This document shows positions 28,396-36,729 of a stretch of DNA of 64,000 nucleotides, in pieces. The notes beneath the pieces were generated by a model that was not told the DNA's origin, made no database searches, and saw only the letters and a list, made by a program, of their open reading frames with translations. The stretch is taken from assembly GCF_036227405.1 (NCBI RefSeq), contig NZ_CP109473.1, positions 434,001 to 498,000 of the forward strand, given 5' to 3'. The DNA comes from Streptomyces sp. NBC_01460 (GTDB lineage: Bacteria > Actinomycetota > Actinomycetes > Streptomycetales > Streptomycetaceae). The number at the start of each line of letters is the position of its first letter. Positions within the stretch are counted from its first letter, which is position 1. The position numbers and the translations under genes are program-made.

Positions 28396-29311
28396 GCTGC
28401 GGAAACCGGTTCCCGCGCCGAGGAAGCCCGTGCGGAAGCCGGCCGGGTCCCGGCCCGTCCCGGTCGGCCGGATCGCCCTCTACGCGACCCTGTCCGTCGT
28501 CTCCCTCCTGATGGTGGTGCCGTTCGCCTGGATGGTGATCACCTCGCTCAAGTCCCCGGTGGAGATCGCGTCGCAGGACGCCGGACTGCTCCCGGAGCAC
28601 TGGGAGTTCGGCAACTACGTCGACGCGCTCAAGGCGGCGCCGTTCGCCACGTACGCCCGCAACAGCTTCGTCATCGCCGCGAGCCACACCGTGCTCAACG
28701 TGCTCGTGGCGTCGATGGCGGGGTACGCGCTGGCGCGCATCAGGTTCCGCGGCAGCGAGACGATCTTCTACCTCTTCGTCGCGGCCCTGATGATCCCCAC
28801 CTACACCAAGGTGCTGCCGGAGTTCCTGATCGTCCGCTTCATGCCGTTGGCCGGCGGCAACGACATCCTCGGCCAGGGCGGGAGCGGCTGGCTGGACACC
28901 TGGTGGGCCCTCATCGTCCCGGGCGCGGTCACCCCGTTCGCCGTCTTCCTCTTCCGGCAGTTCTACCTGGACCTTCCGGTGGAGCTGGAGGAGGCGGCCC
29001 GGCTCGACGGCCTCGGCGAGTTCCGGATCTACGCCCGGATCATGTCGCCGCAGGTCAAGCCCGCGTTCATCACCGTGGCGCTGCTGACCTTCGAGTCGTC
29101 GTGGAACAACTTCCTGTGGCCTCTGCTGGTGACCCACACGGACAGCCTCCGGGTGATCCAGGTGGGGCTCTCCGTCTTCAAGACGGAGAACGGCACCCAG
29201 TGGCACTTCCTGATGGCGGGCACCACGCTCGCCACCCTGCCCATGGTCGTCCTCTTCCTCATCGGCCAGCGCTACTTCGTGCAGGGCTTCGCAACCGCCG
29301 GTCTCAAGTGA
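28382..29311 (+). CDS. ABC sugar transporter permease, MalG type
   Basis: 309 residues, six membrane helices. GTG start inside the end of the MalF-type gene (14-base overlap), giving coupled translation. The EAA loop is LEEAARLDGLGEFRIYARIM. The C-terminal membrane segment LPMVVLFLIGQRYFVQGFA is typical of MalG relatives. It completes the import pore with its upstream partner. Confidence 0.95.
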   Translation: MATTELRKPVPAPRKPVRKPAGSRPVPVGRIALYATLSVVSLLMVVPFAWMVITSLKSPVEIASQDAGLLPEHWEFGNYVDALKAAPFATYARNSFVIAASHTVLNVLVASMAGYALARIRFRGSETIFYLFVAALMIPTYTKVLPEFLIVRFMPLAGGNDILGQGGSGWLDTWWALIVPGAVTPFAVFLFRQFYLDLPVELEEAARLDGLGEFRIYARIMSPQVKPAFITVALLTFESSWNNFLWPLLVTHTDSLRVIQVGLSVFKTENGTQWHFLMAGTTLATLPMVVLFLIGQRYFVQGFATAGLK

Positions 29312-29356
29312 CCGGTTCCGGCCCCCTGAGGGCCGGTCACCGAAAGGGCTTCACCC

Positions 29357-30121
29357 ATGTCTGCTGATCTCCACGGTTCCCGCGCCCTGGTCACGGGGGC
29401 GGGCCACGGCATCGGCCGTGCCATCGCCGTCGCCCTGGCCGAGGCCGGCGCCGACGTCGCCGTCCACTACCACTCCTCCGCCGACGAGGCGGCCAGGACC
29501 GTCTCCGCGATCGAGGCGGTGGGCCGCCGGGCGAAGGCGTTCAAGGCCGACGCGACCGTGTCCGCCGAGGTGGACCGGCTGGTCGAGGAGGCCACCGGCT
29601 TCCTCGGCGGCCTGGACGTCCTCGTCTGCAACGCGGGTCACCTCATCGGCCGCGAGAGGATCGCGGAGATGTCGGACGACCACTTCGACCTGGTCCTCTC
29701 CACCAACCTGACGTCGGCGTTCCGGACGGTGCGGGCGGCCCTGCCGCATCTGACGCAGTCGTCCGCGGGGCGCATCATCACGATGTCCTCGCTGGCCGCG
29801 CACAACGGTGGCGGCCCCGGCTCGGTCGCCTATGCGGCCGCCAAGGCGGGCGTCCGGGGCTTCACCAAGGGGCTCGCCAAGGAGCTGGCCGGCACGGGCA
29901 TCACCGTCAACACCGTCGCGCCCGGCTTCATCAAGGGCACGGCGTTCCACGACACGTTCACCGCGCTGCCCGCCCAGGAGGCGATGGAGGCGGGCATCCC
30001 GGTCGGCCGGGCCGGCACTCCGGAGGACGTCGCCCACGCCGTCGTCCACCTCGCCTCGCCCGCCTCGGGGTTCCTCACCGCCACCACGGTGGACATCGAC
30101 GGTGGCGTATGGCCGCGTTGA
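29357..30121 (+). CDS. Short-chain dehydrogenase/reductase
   Basis: A 254-residue classical SDR. It has the cofactor motif TGAGHGIGRAIA, NAG in LVCNAGHLIG, catalytic Ser in ITMSSLAAHNG and the YxxxK pair in SVAYAAAKAGVRG. Substrate inference: oligo-uronate lyases release 4-deoxy-5-ketouronate, which SDR enzymes reduce to 2-keto-3-deoxygluconate in alginate-type pathways. Its place between the importer and two lyases supports that role, but FabG-like or sugar dehydrogenase activity is equally compatible with the sequence. Cytoplasmic. Confidence 0.9.
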   Translation: MSADLHGSRALVTGAGHGIGRAIAVALAEAGADVAVHYHSSADEAARTVSAIEAVGRRAKAFKADATVSAEVDRLVEEATGFLGGLDVLVCNAGHLIGRERIAEMSDDHFDLVLSTNLTSAFRTVRAALPHLTQSSAGRIITMSSLAAHNGGGPGSVAYAAAKAGVRGFTKGLAKELAGTGITVNTVAPGFIKGTAFHDTFTALPAQEAMEAGIPVGRAGTPEDVAHAVVHLASPASGFLTATTVDIDGGVWPR

Positions 30122-31896
30122 GGCGGATCCCCCGGGAGCGGGGCGGCTGGTGGCATGCGTACGTCTGCCCGGCGCACGGTGTGGAGCTCGATCACGGTGA
30201 CCTCCTCCGCGGGGTCTTCCCGGACGGCGGTGCCCGGTGCGGGCACGGCTGCCGGGTGGACACCCCCGCGGTGCGCGGCGCATGGGTGGTGCTGTCGCAC
30301 CAGGCGTGGGCCCGGCATCTGCGGGTGCTGGCCCACCGGGGCGAGCGCGCGGAGGCCGTGGCCGGGCTCACCGAGTACGCCGGTGTGTACGCGTCCCTCG
30401 CCACGGAGCGGCACGGCGAGGCGCAGGGCTGGATGCTGCGCGGCCGCCTCTTCCACCAGGCGCTCACCGACGCGATCTGGGCGGTGAACATCGGGCACGC
30501 CGTGATCACCCTCGCCGAGGACGGCACGGAGGACCTGGCGCCCGCACTGCCGCTGTTGGAGGAGCTGGAGCGGGCGGCCCTGGAGGCACGGGGCGTCCTG
30601 ACCGGCCGGGGCGACCTGGCGTCCAACTACACCGCGTGGCTCAACGCGGCCGGCTCCTCCGCGAGCCGTGCCGTCGCGGCGGCCCGCGGCCTGGAGTGGG
30701 ACGGCGCGAAGCAGTGGCTGGAGGGCGAGCACGGTCTGTACGCCCATCTGCGGGTGGCGGTCGCCGACGACGGCTGGGAGTGGGAGGGCAGCACGTACTA
30801 CCACGGCTTCGTGCTGCGGGCGGCCCTGCTGGCGCTGCGTTCCACCGATCCGGCGTCGGTCCCGCCGGACGTGGCCGGCGTACTGGCCGGGATGACGGAC
30901 GTGCTGGCGACGACAGCGACCCCGGGCGGCCTGCTGCCCGCGCTGCACGACGGCCCGTACCTCCGGCGTCCGCTCGCCCTGGAGTGGCTCGAACTGGTGG
31001 CCCTCGCACAGCAGCTGGTCCCGTCGGACGGGCTGCGCGCGGTGGCGGACCGGGCCCGGGAGGAGTTGGGCGCGCACGACGACGGGCTCGACCGTGAGCT
31101 GGGCGGCTGGTTCGCGGGGCCGCCGCTCCCCCGGCGCCCGGCGCCGGACGCGGTCACCGTCTTCCGGGCCACGGGGTACGGGGTACTGCGTGCCGCGGGC
31201 ATCCACGCCCTGCTGGACTTCGGCCCGCACGGCGGTTCGCACGGACACCGCGACAAACTGTCGCTCTATCTGTACGGCGACACGACTCCGTGGCAGCCGG
31301 ATCCCGGTCAGGTGCCGTACGCCCACGCCGAGTTCCGGGATCTGTACGCGTCCACCGAGGTGCATCCGGCGTTCCGCGTCGACGGCGCGGAGCAGGCGGA
31401 GTGCGCCGGCGCGCTCCTGGCAGCGGACGACCGCTCGCTGACCGCCGAGGTCACCACCGCGTACGAGGGAGTGCGCGCGGTGCGCAGGGTCGTGGCGGGC
31501 GACTGCTACCTGGTGGACCTGCTGAGCGTGACGGGCGGGGAGGCGCGGCGCGTCACCGGCCAGCTGCGGCCGGGGACGGCTCTGGACGTCCAGTCGCAGG
31601 CCACCGGTCCTGTGCGCACCACCTGGTACGGCGACGAGACCCTGCACGGCTGGCACACGTACACCCCGGGGGTGGAGGTCCGCCCGTTCTCACGGCCGGG
31701 TCCCGGCCCCGCGGACGATCCTCAGCGCACGCGCACCTGGGTCGACTTCACGGCCGAGGCGGAGCGGATCACCTTCGCCTCGGTGTACCAGGCCGCCTCC
31801 GCGGGACCCGCGGTGACCGGCGTGCGGTTCGACGGCGAGGAGCTGACGGTGGAGCTGGCGGACGGTTCGGCCGCGCGATTCGGGACGGGGAACTGA
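30109..31896 (+). CDS. Heparinase II/III-family lyase, cytoplasmic (oligo-uronate lyase-like)
   Basis: 595 residues, no signal peptide. The ATG overlaps the SDR end by 13 bases. Near the N-terminus Cys/His residues (YVCPAHGVEL and ARCGHGC) form a possible zinc site. An alpha/alpha-toroid follows (WAVNIGHAVITLAEDG, NYTAWLNAAGSS). The C-terminal beta-sandwich has the family hallmark FGPHGGSHGHRDKLSLYLYG with its clustered His. PL15/PL17-type enzymes of this superfamily act exolytically on uronate oligomers by beta-elimination. The exact substrate cannot be assigned. Together with the next gene it forms a tandem pair. Confidence 0.88.
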   Translation: MAALRRIPRERGGWWHAYVCPAHGVELDHGDLLRGVFPDGGARCGHGCRVDTPAVRGAWVVLSHQAWARHLRVLAHRGERAEAVAGLTEYAGVYASLATERHGEAQGWMLRGRLFHQALTDAIWAVNIGHAVITLAEDGTEDLAPALPLLEELERAALEARGVLTGRGDLASNYTAWLNAAGSSASRAVAAARGLEWDGAKQWLEGEHGLYAHLRVAVADDGWEWEGSTYYHGFVLRAALLALRSTDPASVPPDVAGVLAGMTDVLATTATPGGLLPALHDGPYLRRPLALEWLELVALAQQLVPSDGLRAVADRAREELGAHDDGLDRELGGWFAGPPLPRRPAPDAVTVFRATGYGVLRAAGIHALLDFGPHGGSHGHRDKLSLYLYGDTTPWQPDPGQVPYAHAEFRDLYASTEVHPAFRVDGAEQAECAGALLAADDRSLTAEVTTAYEGVRAVRRVVAGDCYLVDLLSVTGGEARRVTGQLRPGTALDVQSQATGPVRTTWYGDETLHGWHTYTPGVEVRPFSRPGPGPADDPQRTRTWVDFTAEAERITFASVYQAASAGPAVTGVRFDGEELTVELADGSAARFGTGN

Positions 31897-31898
31897 CC

Positions 31899-33884
31899 GT
31901 GCTGCTCTCCGCCACCCCGCCTCCGGGGCCGCGCCCCGCACAGGAACTCCGGCTCCGGGAGGAGGCCGTCCGCCATCGCGGCCTCACCCCTCCCCGCACC
32001 CATCCCCTGGCCAGCATCACCTGGCTCGGCCCGGCGGCCTCCAACCCGGCGCTGGCGTACCGGGTCACGGGCGACCGCGCGCATCTGGACGAGAGCCGGC
32101 GGTGGATCGAGGCCGCGGTCCGGCTGCCGCACTGGGGCCGGGCCCACATGCCGGACCACGATCTCGACGCGGGCTGGCTGCTGCACCACCTCTCTCTCGC
32201 CTACCGCTGGATCGGTGACGAGCTCCCGGACGAGGTGCGGGCGCTCCTGCGGTACAAGCTGCTGCTGCAGGGCCGCCTGATGTACGAGTTCGCGGTGGCG
32301 AGCGAGGGCAGCTGGTGGTCGTCGTCGTACTGGCAGAACCACAACTGGATCTGTCACGCGGGTCTGGCGACGGCCGGTTACGTCCTCGGGAAGGAGGAGT
32401 GGACCGAGCGTGCCAAGGACAATCTCGGCACGGTCCTGGACCTGATGCCGCCGGACGGTTCGCACGCCGAGGGAGTCGTCTACTGGCGCTACGGGGTCCC
32501 GTTCCTGGCAGCCCATCTCGACCTGCTCCAGGAGGCCGAGGGCATCGACTGGTGGGGGCGCGGCGGTTTCATGTCCTCGACCTTCCGCTACCGGCTCCAT
32601 CAGACGGCCCCCGGCTTCGCGTTCAACGTCGACCACGGCGACTGCCACGACCGGCGCAGCGGCCACAGCGCGGGCCTGTACTACCGGCTCGCGTCGCAGT
32701 ACGGGATCGCGGAGGCCCAGTGGATGGGCGATCTCGCGTCGGGTGACCTGCTCCGGCAGGAGGCCGCGGAGAGCGGGGTCCGGCCGGGGATCCTGCCGGA
32801 GGCCTCTCTGGAGTACCTCTGGTACGACCCTTCGGTGGGGGCGGCCCGCCCGACGGAGACCCACGCGTTCTTCCCCGATCTGGGGCTGCTCGCGGCACGT
32901 ACGAGCTGGGACGACGACGCCACGCTGGTGTCGTTCAAGGCGAGTCCGGGCGGCGGCCGCACGGCGTGGGACACGTCCGCGAAGCACCGGGCCGAGCTGG
33001 GGTGGGAGACCCTGAACCAGGGGCACCACCATCCGGACTCCGGGTCGTTCGTGCTGGTCTCGCAGGGCGAGTTCCTCGCCGTCGACGAGGGGTACAGCAA
33101 CCGCAAGCGGGCGGCGCACCACAATCTCCTGCTGGTCGACGGACAGGGGTACGCGGACGAGGACCGCTACCACGTCTACGAGGGCATCCCGTACGAGCGG
33201 CAGGCCCGGCAGCGCGACGTACTGGCCGACGCGGAGGGGGGCTGGGCGCACGCCACCGCGGAGATCGCCGCGATGTACGACCCGGGCCTCGGCCTGCGCC
33301 GTCTGGACCGGACCCTGGTCCTCACACCGTCCGGTCGGCTCGTCCTGCTCGACCTGGCCGAGGCGGACACCGGGCGTGAGTGGACCTTCCTCCTGCAGAC
33401 CGACGGGCCGACGGAGCCCGGGCGCGACGGCGACCGGCTCGTCAGGTCGGGAGCGGCCACCGCCCTCCTCCGGCGGTTCGCCCCGGCCGGCGCCTCCGTC
33501 GGCTGCGCGATCACGGAGGTCGAGGCGAACCCGACGTCCAGCACGCCGGAACTGCGTCTCACCCGCACCCTGCACACCCTGCGCGCGACGACTCCGCGTA
33601 CGCGCGAGGCGCTCTTCCTCACCGCACTCACCCCCGGCGGGGCCGGGGGCGGTGAGCAGGTCATGTGCGCGGAGGGGCACGGGGTCGCCTTCGCGGAGAG
33701 CGGGGAGACGGTCCTCCTGGCCCCGGTCGGCCGGCGCGTCCGGACGGACACGGTCGACGCCGAGGCCGCCGCCGTGCTGCTCCGCTCCGGCGGGACGCCG
33801 TACGTGGTGGGGTGCACGCGCCTGGAGCTGGACGGACGCGTGCTCCTCGACCTGACCGAGCCGTACACGGGAAAGGTCGGCTGA
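31899..33884 (+). CDS. Second heparinase II/III-family lyase, cytoplasmic
   Basis: 661 residues starting at GTG 31899, two bases after the previous stop codon, with GGGG 11 bases ahead; the frame is open further upstream but overlaps the first lyase. The toroid includes HDLDAGWLLHHLSLAYRW and SYWQNHNWICHAGLA. The beta-sandwich carries LNQGHHHPDSGSFVLVSQGE and RAAHHNLLLVDGQG, with the Asn/His residues expected in heparinase II/PL21-like lyases. No signal peptide, so it should act on imported oligomers. It is only distantly similar to its neighbour, implying different linkage specificity. Confidence 0.88.
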   Translation: MLLSATPPPGPRPAQELRLREEAVRHRGLTPPRTHPLASITWLGPAASNPALAYRVTGDRAHLDESRRWIEAAVRLPHWGRAHMPDHDLDAGWLLHHLSLAYRWIGDELPDEVRALLRYKLLLQGRLMYEFAVASEGSWWSSSYWQNHNWICHAGLATAGYVLGKEEWTERAKDNLGTVLDLMPPDGSHAEGVVYWRYGVPFLAAHLDLLQEAEGIDWWGRGGFMSSTFRYRLHQTAPGFAFNVDHGDCHDRRSGHSAGLYYRLASQYGIAEAQWMGDLASGDLLRQEAAESGVRPGILPEASLEYLWYDPSVGAARPTETHAFFPDLGLLAARTSWDDDATLVSFKASPGGGRTAWDTSAKHRAELGWETLNQGHHHPDSGSFVLVSQGEFLAVDEGYSNRKRAAHHNLLLVDGQGYADEDRYHVYEGIPYERQARQRDVLADAEGGWAHATAEIAAMYDPGLGLRRLDRTLVLTPSGRLVLLDLAEADTGREWTFLLQTDGPTEPGRDGDRLVRSGAATALLRRFAPAGASVGCAITEVEANPTSSTPELRLTRTLHTLRATTPRTREALFLTALTPGGAGGGEQVMCAEGHGVAFAESGETVLLAPVGRRVRTDTVDAEAAAVLLRSGGTPYVVGCTRLELDGRVLLDLTEPYTGKVG

Positions 33885-33888
33885 CCCC

Positions 33889-34488
33889 ATGCAGGCAATC
33901 CTCCCCTCCGGCACGGCACTCGCGCGCCGCCTGGAGTTCCTCGCCTTCCCGGCAGCGGCGGGGGCCGCGTGCTCGGTGCTCTCCCTGGGGGCCGTGACCT
34001 GGCTGCCCGCGCTGGCGGCGATGGGTCACGCACTCCAGCTGTGGCGCGCCGAAGGGGACAGCCGCGTCTTCGCGAACACCTTCGCCGCGTTCCCCCGGTA
34101 CTGGAGGGCGCTGTGGCGGCACGGGCTGCTCTCCACCGCGGCGGCGGTCGTCCTCACCGCGAACATCGCTTATCTGCTGGGCCGTTCCGAGTCCTGGACC
34201 TTCGTCGTGCTGGCCGCGCAGGCGGGCATCGCGGCCGCCCTCGTCATCCATCACGTCGCCCTCGCCGCCGAGGCCGGCCGTGCCCCGGAGGGCTCGGTCC
34301 GCTCATGGTCGGCCGGCGCTCTCGTCCTCGGCTTCGGGTCTGCGGCCCGGGGCAGTGCGCTGCTCGGCGCTGTGGTCTCCGCCGTGCTGCTCTCCCTCGT
34401 CGTTCCGCTGGGTCCGCTGCTGCTGGGCCCCAGCGTCCCCGTACTGCTCGCCCTCTTCTTCGCCGATCCCAGGAGGCACACCCCATGA
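33889..34488 (+). CDS. DUF624 (YesL-like) membrane protein
   Basis: 199 residues with about four or five hydrophobic helices (for example AAAGAACSVLSLGAVTWLPA and STAAAVVLTANIAYLLG). YesL-like proteins are repeatedly found beside carbohydrate importers in Gram-positive polysaccharide loci, including the rhamnogalacturonan locus of Bacillus. Their role is unknown. The stop codon overlaps the next start as ATGA. Its presence strengthens the reading of this region as one catabolic locus. Confidence 0.85.
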   Translation: MQAILPSGTALARRLEFLAFPAAAGAACSVLSLGAVTWLPALAAMGHALQLWRAEGDSRVFANTFAAFPRYWRALWRHGLLSTAAAVVLTANIAYLLGRSESWTFVVLAAQAGIAAALVIHHVALAAEAGRAPEGSVRSWSAGALVLGFGSAARGSALLGAVVSAVLLSLVVPLGPLLLGPSVPVLLALFFADPRRHTP

Positions 34489-35564
34489 ACCGTTTACCGC
34501 GTACGGCCGCCGTCGCCGCGCTCGGCGCCGCCATCCCGCTCCTCCTCGCCCCGCCGTCCCCGGCCGCCGAGGCCGCCACCGCGTACTACGTCTCGCCGTC
34601 GGGGAGCGACACCGCTTCCGGTACGTCGGCGGGGGCTCCGCTCGCCACGATCCAGAAGGCCCTGGACCTGGCACCCACCGGCTCGGTGGTGAACCTCGCG
34701 GCGGGTACGTACCGGCAGGACGTGGTCACCACACGCCCGGGGGTCACGATCACGGGTCCGTCCGGCGCGGTGGTGAAGGGCGCCGGTGACAGCCGGATCA
34801 TCCAGGTGCGGCACGACTCGACGACGCTGAGCGGCTTCACCGTCGACGGGCTGCACGGCTCCGCCGACGAGGTGACGGGCTACCGCCTCAAGCTCGTCTA
34901 CGTCATGAGCGCGACGCCCGGGAACGGGGTGGGCGCCCTGCGGATCACCGGGATGACCCTGAGGAACGCCGCGGACGAGTGCCTGCGGCTGCGCTATCTG
35001 GTCACCGGCGCGGAGGTGGACGACAACACCATCACCGACTGCGGGGTCGCCGACTTCAGGTTCGGCGGGGGCGGCAAGAACGGCGAGGGGATCTACCTCG
35101 GCACGGCGCCCGAGCAGCAGGGCGCGAACGGCGCCCCTGACGCGGCGGCCGACGTCAGCAGGAACAACCGGATCCACCACAACACCCTCGTCACGCGGGG
35201 CAACGAGTGCGTGGACGTGAAGGAGAACTCCACGAACAACTACGTCGAGTACAACGACTGCGGCGGCCAGAAGGACCCCAGCTCCGCCGGGCTCGACGCA
35301 CGCGGCAGCGGCAACGTCTTCCGCTACAACACCGTGCACGACAACGTGGGCGCGGGTGTCCGCCTCGGCGGTGACACGGCGACCGACGGAACCGGCACGA
35401 GCGTGTACGGCAACACGGTCACCGGCAACGCGGGCGGCGGGATCAAGTTCATGCGGACGCCCCAGGGCCCGGTGTGCGCCAACACCATGAGCGGCAACAC
35501 CGGGGGCGACGCGGTGGGCACCTACGCGAGCGCGTACGACCCGACGGGTGCGTGCCCGCGGTGA
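34485..35564 (+). CDS. Secreted right-handed beta-helix protein (pectate-lyase-like fold), TTA codon at position 4
   Basis: 359 residues. Signal peptide VAALGAAIPLLLAPPSPAAEA, then AYYVSPSGSDTASGTSAGAP, the standard entry of parallel beta-helix polysaccharide lyases and related enzymes. Coils of short turns with Asn ladders follow, such as NRIHHNTLVTRGNECVDVKE and YNTVHDNVGAGVRLGGD. The resemblance is to PL9-type and similar families, but the catalytic residues cannot be placed. The fourth codon is TTA (34494-34496), read only by the bldA tRNA in Streptomyces. Coupled by ATGA upstream and GTGA downstream. Confidence 0.85.
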   Translation: MNRLPRTAAVAALGAAIPLLLAPPSPAAEAATAYYVSPSGSDTASGTSAGAPLATIQKALDLAPTGSVVNLAAGTYRQDVVTTRPGVTITGPSGAVVKGAGDSRIIQVRHDSTTLSGFTVDGLHGSADEVTGYRLKLVYVMSATPGNGVGALRITGMTLRNAADECLRLRYLVTGAEVDDNTITDCGVADFRFGGGGKNGEGIYLGTAPEQQGANGAPDAAADVSRNNRIHHNTLVTRGNECVDVKENSTNNYVEYNDCGGQKDPSSAGLDARGSGNVFRYNTVHDNVGAGVRLGGDTATDGTGTSVYGNTVTGNAGGGIKFMRTPQGPVCANTMSGNTGGDAVGTYASAYDPTGACPR

Positions 35565-36718
35565 CCGGCCGGGGGCCCGCGAGACGCGGGGTGCTGACGG
35601 TCGCGGCCGCGGGAGCCGCGGTGGCGGCGGCTGCGCCTGCCGCCCGGGCGGCAGGCGCAGGGGGATCCGGGGGACCCGGGCGCCCGGGCTCATGGACGAC
35701 GTCCTGGGCCACGGCCCAGACCGCGCCGACCGCCACGGACACCGTGGCCTCGGCCGGGCTGACGGACGGGGTGTGCACCGCGACCGTTCGCCTCTCGGCC
35801 GGCGGACGGGTGCGACTGCGGTACGGACACGCCTTCGGGACCGTACCGGTCCTGATCGGTCCGGTGACCGCGGGCGGGCGGCCCGTGACGTTCGACGGGA
35901 GAAGGCAGGCGTGGCTGGCCGCCGGCGCCTCGCTGACCAGCGATCCCGTCGACGGTCTGCGCGCCCCGGAGGGTTCGGCCCTGACGGTGGAGACCCGGCT
36001 GCCCGGTCCCACGGGGCCACTGTCCTTCCACCGCAACACGCATGCCTCGCACAGCGTCGACGGAGCGCGCACCACCTCGGTGTTCCTGCTGACCGGCGTC
36101 GAGGTGGACGGCGCCCACGGACCTGTGCTCGCCGTGCTCGGCGACTCGATCACCGAGGGCGTCGGCACGCCCGACGACGCCGATCTGCGCTGGCCGGACC
36201 AACTGGCGCGGCGCCTTCCCGGATCGGCCGTCGCCAACCTCGGTGTCAGCGGCAACCGGCTGCTCCTGGACGACGCCCGGTTCGGGCCCGGCGGCCAGGC
36301 ACGGTTCGACCGCGACGTGCTTCCGCTGCCCGGACTCCGCACCGTGCTGGTCCAGCTCGGTGTCAACGACCTCCAGCAGCCGCCCTCCCAGACGGACGCG
36401 TCGCTCGTCGTGGCCGGCTACCGCCAGCTGGTGCTGCGGGCACGGAACGCCGGGCTGCGGATCGTCGGCTCGACCATCACCCCGTTCGAGGGCTGGACCC
36501 GCTGGACCCCGGAGCTCGACGAGGTCCGGCAGCGGATCAACCGTGCCGTGCGCACCGGCCGGCTGTTCGACGCGGTCGCCGATCTCGACGCCGCGCTGCG
36601 CGACCCCGCACGCCCGTCCCGCATGCGGCCCGCCTTCGACAGCGGAGACGGCCTGCACCCCGATTCCTCCGGTCACGCCGCGCTCGCCGGGGCCGTCGAC
36701 CGCCGACACCTGCTGTGA
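35561..36718 (+). CDS. Secreted SGNH/GDSL-type esterase
   Basis: 385 residues from GTG 35561, which overlaps the previous stop as GTGA; a GTG three codons earlier is possible. Twin-arginine-like signal RRGVLTVAAAGAAVAAAAPA. A beta-rich N-terminal domain of about 130 residues precedes the SGNH domain: block I VLAVLGDSITEGVG with nucleophile Ser, Gly in VSGNR, block III LVQLGVNDLQ and block V SGDGLHPDSSGH supplying Asp and His. Probably removes acetyl groups from the target polysaccharide outside the cell, which is inference from family and locus. Confidence 0.9.
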   Translation: MTGRGPARRGVLTVAAAGAAVAAAAPAARAAGAGGSGGPGRPGSWTTSWATAQTAPTATDTVASAGLTDGVCTATVRLSAGGRVRLRYGHAFGTVPVLIGPVTAGGRPVTFDGRRQAWLAAGASLTSDPVDGLRAPEGSALTVETRLPGPTGPLSFHRNTHASHSVDGARTTSVFLLTGVEVDGAHGPVLAVLGDSITEGVGTPDDADLRWPDQLARRLPGSAVANLGVSGNRLLLDDARFGPGGQARFDRDVLPLPGLRTVLVQLGVNDLQQPPSQTDASLVVAGYRQLVLRARNAGLRIVGSTITPFEGWTRWTPELDEVRQRINRAVRTGRLFDAVADLDAALRDPARPSRMRPAFDSGDGLHPDSSGHAALAGAVDRRHLL

Positions 36719-36729
36719 GGACCCGAACC

